Below are positions 1 to 5,061 of a stretch of DNA of 6,548 nucleotides, piece after piece. The notes beneath the pieces were generated by a model. That model had not been told where the DNA came from. It saw only the letters and a program-made list of their open reading frames with translations, and searched no databases. Made by a program: the position numbers and the translations under genes. Within the stretch, counting starts at the first letter, position 1; each line of letters starts with the position of its first letter. Source of the stretch: FEN-1219 sp036274615 (GTDB lineage Bacteria; Pseudomonadota; Gammaproteobacteria; Steroidobacterales; Rariloculaceae); NCBI GenBank assembly GCA_036274615.1, contig DASUFK010000251.1, positions 1 to 6,548 on the forward strand, written 5' to 3'.

Positions 1-300
1 CCAGTCCTTCAGCGTGCGGCCGATGTTGATCTGATCCATCGGCAGGTTCATTTGCGGAATGCAGTCTTGCTCGCTGCACTCGGGCTGGAGGTCCACGGAG
101 AACCACGTACCCGCGAGGCTCGGCTTGCCGTCCGCGCCGCGCGGCGCCGGCGCTGACAGATTCGGCTCGCCGGCGGCCGTGCGGGGCACGCCCGCGGTCG
201 GATAGCTAACCCACTGTGCCGATGCCGGCAGGGCGGCGGTGAGCGCGAGCGCGGTCGTCAATGCTGCCCACCAACGGATTTCGGATCTACCGCGGTCCAT
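1..300 (-). CDS. secreted protein of unknown function, 3' part beyond the window
   Basis: The first 100 codons of a gene that runs off the left edge. Residues 1-28 form a Sec signal peptide: a basic start (MDRGRSEIR), a hydrophobic stretch rich in Leu and Ala, and an ASA cleavage site before QWV. The mature start QWVSYPTAGVPR and the two similar units NLSAPAPRGADGKP and PSLAGTW are typical of a large family of uncharacterised exported proteins in Acidobacteria and some gammaproteobacteria. The full-length family usually carries a C-terminal GYSVGRWEGDTLVV-type domain; that part is outside the window. Cys residues occur in the ECSEQDC segment. The ATG at 300 is preceded by GGGGAG (310-315) at 9 bases, and an in-frame TAA lies at 322-324, so the start is well fixed. 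It lies downstream of the PrpD-family gene on the same strand with a 194-base gap, and probably has its own promoter. Function unknown. Confidence 0.85.
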   Translation of the reverse strand, partial: MDRGRSEIRWWAALTTALALTAALPASAQWVSYPTAGVPRTAAGEPNLSAPAPRGADGKPSLAGTWFSVDLQPECSEQDCIPQMNLPMDQINIGRTLKDW

Positions 301-337
301 CTCGCTCGACTCCCCAGGCCGTTATCGGCGAACCAGC

Positions 338-343
338 ATTCTA
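338..343 (-). promoter_or_regulatory. candidate -10 box for the left-edge secreted protein gene
   Basis: TAGAAT on the minus strand matches the sigma-70 -10 consensus at five of six bases. It would start transcription near 331, giving a leader of about 30 bases that contains the GGGGAG ribosome site. The -35 hexamer at 16-17 bases spacing (CTTCTG or TTCTGG around 360-366) is poor, so this is only a candidate. Confidence 0.35.
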
Positions 344-494
344 GCGCCCCGGCAGCCGGCCAGAAGCGCCCGTTACAGCGCATCGATCATGGCGGCGCCG
401 ATCCGCGGAGACTGCGCCTGCGGGACCGCGGACAGACCTTCAAATCGCGGAACGGTAGCGGCGCGAATTCGTGCAGGCGCGGCAATCGCGGTCG

Positions 495-2006
495 TCAGCG
501 CTGCAACAACGGCCGCAGCGCGCGCAACTCGCGCAGCGTCTCGAGGCCGAGCAGCGTGTCGATCGCGCGGTTCGCTTTACGCGAGCCGAGCACGGGCTCC
601 ATGAGATCGCGCGCCTTCGCGACCACCTCGTCGCGGGTCATCGGATTGCGTGCGGTGCCGCGCACGGCCTCCACGCGCTCGCTGTGCCGTGCCCCATCCC
701 GCAGCGCAACCTCCACGATCGCCACGCGCGCCGGCAGCAGCGCCGTCAGCGATTCTTCCGGGACGTAGCGCACCTTCGCGCGTTCGTGCAGGACCGCGGG
801 ATCTCGCATGCGCGACGTATCGTGCGCCGCATTGAACGAAACGGTGCCGTCCACGAGCATCACGGCCAGCATGTGCTGCAGACAGATGTCGGGAATGTCG
901 CGCGCGTCGACCACGGCGCCAACGGAGGGGGCGAGCTGCACGACGAGCTCCGTGACGTCGGCTGCCGCGAAGCCGTGGCGTTGTCGGAGCAGCTCGAGCG
1001 CATCGAGCGGCGCCTGGATCGGCGACCCGACGGTCCACTTCTTGATGTCCGTGCGCGTGATCTCGTAGCGCTGGCCGAGCCCGTCCACGAGCATCGAGGC
1101 GTCCGCGTTCGCGGCGTTCACTTGCAGGAAGTTGTCCTCGCCGGAGAGCACGTCATCCACCCCGGTCCAGCCCGCGCTCACGAGCGTTGCAGCAGTCACA
1201 CCCGCGCGAGCCGGCATGCCGCCGAACACGAACGCCTTCTCGATGTGCTCGCCGTCGCGGCCCCAGACCGCGTATCCGGCCGCTTGCTGCGACGCATAGT
1301 CGAGCAACCAGCGCATGCCCCGCTCGTCGAGCCGCGCCGCGCAACCCGCGGCCGCCGCCGCTCCGAACGTGCCCGCATATGCGTGCGTGCTGCGGCGGGT
1401 CTGGTCGCGAAAGACGCCGCCGCCGAGCGCCATCGTGAGCCGAGTGCCGACGTCGTAGCCGAGCACGACGGCGCGGAGGAAGTGCGCGCCATCGCGGCCG
1501 CGGTCCTCGCCGAGCGCGAGCGCGGCCGGCACCACCGCTGCGCCGGGATGCGACTGGGACGGTCCGTGCGAGTCGTCCGTCTCGTCGGAATGCGCGAGCG
1601 TGCCGTTCACGAGCGCCGCGTCGAGCGGGCCGAGCAGCGAATTGCCGCCAATGACCGTGGCCGACCCGCGGGCGCCTTGTTCTCGCGCAAAGCGCAGCGC
1701 GGCACGCCCGGGCGGAAGCTCGGCGCCCGACAGCATCGCGGCGAGCGTGTCGAGGATGTGGTGCTTCGCCTGCTCGACGACCTCGGCGGGCAGCATGCGG
1801 TCGGCCGCTGCGGCCATGTACCCCGCGAGCTCCGCCATGACGGGCCCCACACCTTGCGCGCGCACACGCAAGCCGGGTGACAGTGTGGCTCCGAGCGCAA
1901 GCACGGCGTGGCCGAGCACGCGGCGCCGCGACCACGCAGCCGTTGACCGCTCGTCGCCTAGTTTCGCAACCGCGTCCTCCGGCAGCAGGTCTGAGAGCTC
2001 CAGCAT
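495..2006 (-). CDS. MmgE/PrpD family protein with a twin-arginine signal
   Basis: A 503-residue member of the MmgE/PrpD (2-methylcitrate dehydratase-like) family, close to the usual length. Family landmarks: HHILDTLAAMLSGA (82-95), NGTLAHSDETDDSH (134-147, where the family has its NG..AH..D.DD signature), HPGAAVVPAALALGE (from 153), GYDVGTRL, a KWTVGSPIQAPLDAL segment and LVDGTVSFNAAHD. PrpD itself dehydrates 2-methylcitrate in propionate breakdown, but this broad family covers other dehydratases and isomerases, and no prpB or prpC is nearby, so the substrate is open. Residues 26-32 (SRRRVLG) followed by a hydrophobic stretch and a likely cleavage after RVRA (residue 50) form a Tat signal, suggesting export of the folded protein. 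The start is the only ATG before the Tat motif; GAGAAG lies directly before it, a poor spacing. The frame stays open upstream to a TAG at 2157-2159 but offers no ATG, GTG or TTG. Confidence 0.88.
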   Translation of the reverse strand: MLELSDLLPEDAVAKLGDERSTAAWSRRRVLGHAVLALGATLSPGLRVRAQGVGPVMAELAGYMAAAADRMLPAEVVEQAKHHILDTLAAMLSGAELPPGRAALRFAREQGARGSATVIGGNSLLGPLDAALVNGTLAHSDETDDSHGPSQSHPGAAVVPAALALGEDRGRDGAHFLRAVVLGYDVGTRLTMALGGGVFRDQTRRSTHAYAGTFGAAAAAGCAARLDERGMRWLLDYASQQAAGYAVWGRDGEHIEKAFVFGGMPARAGVTAATLVSAGWTGVDDVLSGEDNFLQVNAANADASMLVDGLGQRYEITRTDIKKWTVGSPIQAPLDALELLRQRHGFAAADVTELVVQLAPSVGAVVDARDIPDICLQHMLAVMLVDGTVSFNAAHDTSRMRDPAVLHERAKVRYVPEESLTALLPARVAIVEVALRDGARHSERVEAVRGTARNPMTRDEVVAKARDLMEPVLGSRKANRAIDTLLGLETLRELRALRPLLQR

Positions 2007-2047
2007 CTTCTCTTTGCCGCAGTATCGCTTGCGTATCGCGGAGCCGA

Positions 2048-2053
2048 ATTCTA
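2048..2053 (-). promoter_or_regulatory. candidate -10 box for the MmgE/PrpD gene
   Basis: TAGAAT on the minus strand, 42 bases before the ATG at 2006, the same hexamer found ahead of the next gene in this direction. No good -35 is visible at 16-18 bases. It lies in the 193-base region between two divergent genes, where a promoter for each is expected. Confidence 0.3.
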
Positions 2054-2135
2054 CGACGGCCGAACCATCGACGCCCGCTCGTTTCAGGATGTCGCGCCCG
2101 AGGTGTCGAAGGACGTGCCGTTCCCGGGCAGTGGC

Positions 2136-2163
2136 GTAACCGGTCTCGATCTTGGGCTATCCT
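2136..2163 (+). promoter_or_regulatory. candidate promoter for the DUF6152 gene
   Basis: GTAACC (2136-2141) and TATCCT (2158-2163) spaced by 16 bases are a weak sigma-70 like pair (three and four of six consensus positions). The ATG follows about 37 bases after the -10 box. This is the best pair seen in the divergent region, but no more than a candidate. Confidence 0.25.
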
Positions 2164-2199
2164 CTAGGCTGCGGTTTAGAACTTGCAGCCGGGGGGCTC

Positions 2200-3204
2200 A
2201 TGAAACACCTAATCCTTATCGCACCGCTCGTCGCCGCGACCGCGCTGCTCTGCACGCCGGCTCGCGCACACCACAGCATGGCGATGTACGACATGTCGAA
2301 AGTGGAAGTGATCGAGGGCACGATCGCCAAGCTCGACTGGATGAACCCGCACATGTACCTCACCGTCGAGACCAAGGGACCCGACGGTAAACCCGCACTC
2401 ATCGAAGGCGAGGGCCTCGGGATCACGCAGGCGAACGTGGACGGTTTGAAGCGCGAGGACTTGCAGCCCGGTACACCGGTCGTCGTTCGCGTCAATCCGA
2501 ATCGCAGCGGCTGGGGCAAGCAGGTGCGCATCCTCGACGTCACGACCCAGGACGGCGAGATTCATCCGTTCTATGCAGCCAATACGCGCACGCGTGTGTT
2601 GACGCCCGCCACGAGCATTGCCGGGCACTGGGCGCCGAACCGCGCAGCCACCGGCGCCGCGTTCGGCGCCATGGCGGCCTTCCCGCTCAACGCTGACGCG
2701 AAAGCTGCTCAGGCGAAAGCGCTCGGCGACGGTCTCTGTTACGTCGAACCGATCCCGTTCGGCGCAGTGCTCGACGAGCTGCGCACCATCGACGTCGGCA
2801 AGAACGAAGTGGTGATGAAGTTCGACAACACGGGCGACCACTACGAGCGCATCGTCCACCTCACCGACCGGCATCCGGCCGACGTTAAGCCCACGCAGCA
2901 AGGGCATTCGATCGGTCGATGGGACGGTGACACGCTCGTGGTCGACACGTTTGCATTCGCTCCCGATCGCTCCGGTCTCGGGGCGAGCGTGCCATCGGGA
3001 CCGGCCAAGCACACGGTCGAGCGCTTCGCGCTGAGCCCGGACAAGGTGCACCTGCGCTACGAGATCACCGTCGAAGACCCGATGTATCTCTCAAGCCCGG
3101 CGAAGCTGGCGCAGCAGTGGGAGCACCGCCCGGACCTCGAGCTCTCGCAGGACACTGGCGCGTGCGACACGAAGGCGCGAGATAAGTACAAAGAAGCGTT
3201 TTGA
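2200..3204 (+). CDS. secreted DUF6152 family protein with an extra C-terminal domain
   Basis: 334 residues. Residues 1-23 are a Sec signal peptide ending in ARA, so the mature protein begins with HHS, as is typical of DUF6152. The N-terminal domain (about 24-130) has the family landmarks EGTIAKLDWMNPHMYL (WMNPH at 47-51) and VNPNRSGWGKQVRI, and resembles a small beta-barrel. The C-terminal half, from roughly residue 150, contains GHSIGRWDGDTLVVDT (235-250) and YEITVEDP (287-294), which are landmarks of the second family that the left-edge gene also appears to belong to. Molecular function is unknown; the exposed N-terminal His pair could bind a metal, but that is a guess. An upstream in-frame ATG at 2152 would add 16 residues before the signal peptide; the ATG at 2200, preceded by a GGGGGG run (2191-2196, 3 bases away), is preferred. 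It is divergent from the MmgE/PrpD gene. Confidence 0.85.
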   Translation: MKHLILIAPLVAATALLCTPARAHHSMAMYDMSKVEVIEGTIAKLDWMNPHMYLTVETKGPDGKPALIEGEGLGITQANVDGLKREDLQPGTPVVVRVNPNRSGWGKQVRILDVTTQDGEIHPFYAANTRTRVLTPATSIAGHWAPNRAATGAAFGAMAAFPLNADAKAAQAKALGDGLCYVEPIPFGAVLDELRTIDVGKNEVVMKFDNTGDHYERIVHLTDRHPADVKPTQQGHSIGRWDGDTLVVDTFAFAPDRSGLGASVPSGPAKHTVERFALSPDKVHLRYEITVEDPMYLSSPAKLAQQWEHRPDLELSQDTGACDTKARDKYKEAF

Positions 3205-3255
3205 GCGCCTGGTCCTCGACGCGCGTGATCACACGTAGCTTGCCGCCGCAGCGCA

Positions 3256-3369
3256 ACCCACCAGGAAGCCGCATGCAACGCGGAAATCGCAATCCGTGAA
3301 TGGCTCGAGACCGCAGCGCAGCTCGGCAGGCCTATCCCCCAACCGAAGAGCCACGCACGAACCGCGTAG
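3256..3369 (+). pseudogene. C-terminal remnant of a HicB-family antitoxin
   Basis: Translated from 3256, this stretch gives THQEAACN, then AIREWLETA and LGRPIPQPK, and ends at its own TAG (3367-3369). That pattern (T.eEA..N...AI..WLe.A...GRPIP.P) is the hallmark C-terminal helix and tail of HicB-type antitoxins, which neutralise HicA mRNA-cleaving toxins. Everything before it is missing: the frame closes at a TGA (3226-3228), only 22 bases past the stop of the DUF6152 gene, and there is no start codon, no antitoxin core and no HicA gene. The remaining 38 codons are therefore a relic. Recognition is from the motif alone; a profile search of this translated piece would settle it. Confidence 0.68.
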
Positions 3370-3370
3370 G

Positions 3371-3389
3371 CTGCCGGGCCCTGCGGCAG
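3371..3389. other. short inverted repeat after the HicB remnant
   Basis: CTGCCG and CGGCAG form a 6-base-pair GC-rich stem around a 7-base loop, starting 2 bases after the HicB stop codon. No run of T follows directly on either strand (the nearest T-rich stretch on the plus strand begins about 15 bases later), so it is at best a weak terminator left from the antitoxin gene. Confidence 0.25.
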
Positions 3390-3432
3390 GTCCTGTCACT
3401 TGAGGTTTGTTCGCCGTCGATGTCGTGACGGC

Positions 3433-3538
3433 GTAGCTTCGCGATTGCGGCTCGCGCGACGTCGGGGTCCACGGCCGGAGCGCGCTGCGGCGGGCTCACG
3501 CAGGCAGCGAGCGCGGCGAACACCAGCGCTAGCGCGAT
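3433..3538. repeat. 106-base direct repeat, left copy
   Basis: Matches 6039-6144 in the same orientation without gaps, with differences only at 3492, 3504, 3506 and 3519 (102 of 106 identical). The first 48 bases plus the next 11 are perfectly identical. Similarity stops abruptly at both ends. The repeat units are offset by 2606 bases and enclose the SDR gene, the GlcG-like gene and most of the DUF1615 gene. Confidence 0.95.
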
Positions 3539-3559
3539 GACGTTGAGTGGGCGGTTCAG
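3433..3559 (-). pseudogene. truncated copy of the 5' end of the DUF1615 lipoprotein gene
   Basis: On the minus strand 3538 to 3433 encode the same residues as codons 17-51 of the intact DUF1615 gene in this window: hydrophobic segment, lipobox (LAAC here, LAGC in the full gene), then the stretch PQRAPAVDPDVARAAIAKL. After that point the sequence is unrelated and the frame closes at 3332-3334. Upstream the frame runs through NRPLNV to a CTG at 3557-3559 that overlaps the TGA stop of the preceding SDR gene as CTGA. Read from there it would have a perfectly shaped lipoprotein signal, so I infer that the gene once began with ATGA-type overlap and lost its start. No ATG, GTG or TTG lies before the hydrophobic segment. 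Three of the four differences from the intact copy change an amino acid. Confidence 0.8.
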
Positions 3560-4299
3560 TATGGCGGCCCGACCGCAACTCGCTTCCCGGTCACCGTGCG
3601 GCTCTCCGCCATGTCGATCACCGCGATCGCGAAATCCTGTCTGGAGATGTACGTCTCGCCGTTTCGATCGACGAGCGTGTCCTGGTTCCCGAGCCGATAT
3701 CGTCCCGTGTACTCGCCGCGCTCCTGAATTGAACCGGTGTTTGCCGACATCACGGTCCAGTCAAAACCCGTCGAATGCCGGTACGCCTCCATCGCGAGCC
3801 AGTGGCCCTGCGCTTGAGCGTACCTCTCCGTGCCTGGTTGGAACGTATCCATGATGCGTACACCATCCCGGAAGAGCGTCACACCGCCGCCGATCTGTAT
3901 GACATACGGGGTCGCGTCGCCAAGCCGCGATGCCGCTTCGATGTAGGCCGTCGCAGCTCGAAACGTTACAGCGTCCTCTGGAGTGTTGCCGGACCCGTCG
4001 TCGCGAACGGAAATCACGACGACGTCCGCGCCCCGCACGGTCGCTACGATGGAATCCGGATCGGTAACGTCGCCGGGCGCAGCAGTAAAGCGAGCCTTGT
4101 CGAATTTGAGGCTTTCGGGATTGCGTGAAACGCCGATGACCTCGTGACCGCGGCTCAGCGCTTCCTCGACGATCACTTTGCCGACACTGCCGCTCGCGCC
4201 GTAGACGACGATCTTGTCGGCCAGCGCGTTTTGCGCGAACGGCCCAACGAGGCCCAGAACGACGACGGCAGCGAGTGTGCGCATCAGTCCCCATCGCAT
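3556..4299 (-). CDS. exported NAD(P)-binding SDR-like protein
   Basis: 247 residues of the atypical short-chain dehydrogenase / NAD(P)H-binding type (NmrA or YwnB-like). The Rossmann start VVYGASGSVGK holds GxxGxxG at residues 34-40; R59 in SRNPES after the second strand suggests NADP; GDVTD (76-80) and GADVVVISV follow the usual order, and GFDWTVMSAN near the end matches the DWT segment of the family. There is no classical YxxxK catalytic pair, as often in this group, so it may be a reductase, epimerase or redox sensor. Residues 7-27 form a Sec signal peptide (ALA before DK), which is unusual for a nucleotide-cofactor protein. Two starts are possible: 4299 (AGGA 12 bases upstream) and 4284 (GGGGA 3 bases upstream); both keep the signal. 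It lies 113 bases after the GlcG-like gene. Confidence 0.85.
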   Translation of the reverse strand: MRWGLMRTLAAVVVLGLVGPFAQNALADKIVVYGASGSVGKVIVEEALSRGHEVIGVSRNPESLKFDKARFTAAPGDVTDPDSIVATVRGADVVVISVRDDGSGNTPEDAVTFRAATAYIEAASRLGDATPYVIQIGGGVTLFRDGVRIMDTFQPGTERYAQAQGHWLAMEAYRHSTGFDWTVMSANTGSIQERGEYTGRYRLGNQDTLVDRNGETYISRQDFAIAVIDMAESRTVTGKRVAVGPPY

Positions 4300-4412
4300 G
4301 TGTTGAGCGATTCCTGCGCGCGAGGGCCGCGCTGGCTCACGAGGCTCGCGAGTCCGCCAGCGATCCGGCCGGCGGCCCGCGCATACGCGCCGTCGGCCCG
4401 TTGCGGATACGA

Positions 4413-4943
4413 CTACTTCAGCCGGTTCTTCACTTTGTCGAGGGCGGCCTGCGCACAAACTTCGTCCTTGTCGCCGCCGGGTGCGCCCGACACCGAAATG
4501 GCGCCGATGATCTCGTTGCCGACCTTGATCGGTAGGGCGCCCCGCCGGGCAGTTCCGATCTTCGCATCAGCCTTCACCGCGGCATCGAGCGCGGTATCGG
4601 TCTTCACGCGATCAGCGATGTCGCCGCTCGGCACCTTGTACTTGATCGTGGTCCAAGTCTTGCTGAGCCCGACGGCCTGCGTGCGCTCGGCCGCACCGTC
4701 GCCCGAGAGGACGACAACCGGCACGCCCGCGGAGTCGACGACCGTGACAGTGGTCTTGTAGCCGTTCTCGACGCACGTCGCCTGCGCAATCTTCGCCGCG
4801 TCGAGCGCCACGTCGAGCGCGGGACCGCGCGCGCGAGGCGGCGCGGGAGGCGGCGGAGCCGCACCAGCTGGAGCTTGCGCATTCGCGATGCCTGCGGCCA
4901 AGGCCGTAACGGCGCCCAACGATATCCACACGAGCTTTTGCAT
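4413..4943 (-). CDS. secreted GlcG/HbpS family (heme-binding protein-like)
   Basis: 176 residues. Residues 1-22 are a Sec signal peptide ending in ANA before QAPAG. A Pro/Ala linker (25-41, with PPPPAPP) leads to a single GlcG/HbpS domain (about 42-173): ALDAAKIAQATCVENGY, TVTVVDSAGVPVVV, a KTWTTIKYK segment, then GALPIKVGNEIIGAISVSGA (135-154) and PGGDKDEVCAQAALD. HbpS of Streptomyces binds heme outside the cell, while GlcG sits in glycolate operons; no partner of either kind is here, so the ligand is unknown. C57 and C163 could pair once exported. The ATG at 4943 has the best ribosome site in the window, GGGGGA (4950-4955) at 6 bases. It sits between the DUF1615 and SDR genes on the same strand. 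Confidence 0.9.
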   Translation of the reverse strand: MQKLVWISLGAVTALAAGIANAQAPAGAAPPPPAPPRARGPALDVALDAAKIAQATCVENGYKTTVTVVDSAGVPVVVLSGDGAAERTQAVGLSKTWTTIKYKVPSGDIADRVKTDTALDAAVKADAKIGTARRGALPIKVGNEIIGAISVSGAPGGDKDEVCAQAALDKVKNRLK

Positions 4944-4978
4944 GACACATCCCCCTTTCGGTCCACGCGGATCCACGG

Positions 4979-4984
4979 ATAGTA
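4979..4984 (-). promoter_or_regulatory. candidate -10 box for the GlcG-like gene
   Basis: TACTAT on the minus strand, with a leader of about 30 bases to the ATG at 4943 that includes the strong GGGGGA site. The hexamer 17 bases upstream (GTTTCC) is a poor -35; a TTGACC (5019-5024) is present but too far away. This would allow the gene to be expressed separately from the DUF1615 gene ahead of it. Confidence 0.25.
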
Positions 4985-5061
4985 CCGAAAAATGCCCACG
5001 AGGAAACGGAATCATCGCGGTCAACCTTCGCCGTCCACAACCCGCGAAACTGCAACGTCGA

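Noticed and set aside
402..432. TCCGCGG and CCGCGGA inverted repeat downstream of the MmgE/PrpD gene
   Set aside because: The loop is 17 bases, there is no T run on either strand, and such GC-rich palindromes are expected by chance here; not called a terminator.
373..576. Minus-strand frame overlapping the MmgE/PrpD 3' end, reading a signal-like stretch and ending in RIGAAMIDAL
   Set aside because: It has no ATG, GTG or TTG before the hydrophobic part, and the MmgE/PrpD C-terminus in the other frame is normal, so neither a small gene nor a frameshift is supported.
471..1880. A long plus-strand open frame (469 codons) opposite the MmgE/PrpD gene
   Set aside because: It is the mirror of a well-recognised gene in GC-rich DNA, with His/Arg-rich, low-quality composition and no family resemblance.
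2010..2165. Plus-strand protein-like reading (EFYDGRTIDARSFQDV) in the divergent region
   Set aside because: It lacks a plausible start and ribosome site and runs on out of frame into the DUF6152 gene; equally explained by codon-like bias mirrored from the opposite strand.
3203..3221. A 19-base near match (17 of 19) to 6251-6269
   Set aside because: Too short and too GC-rich to tell from chance, and it is not at the same offset as the 106-base repeats.
4300..4412. Continuation of the GlcG-like frame beyond its TAG for about 38 codons
   Set aside because: The family ends at the KNRLK-type tail and there is no sign of readthrough signals; the open stretch is short enough for GC-rich DNA.
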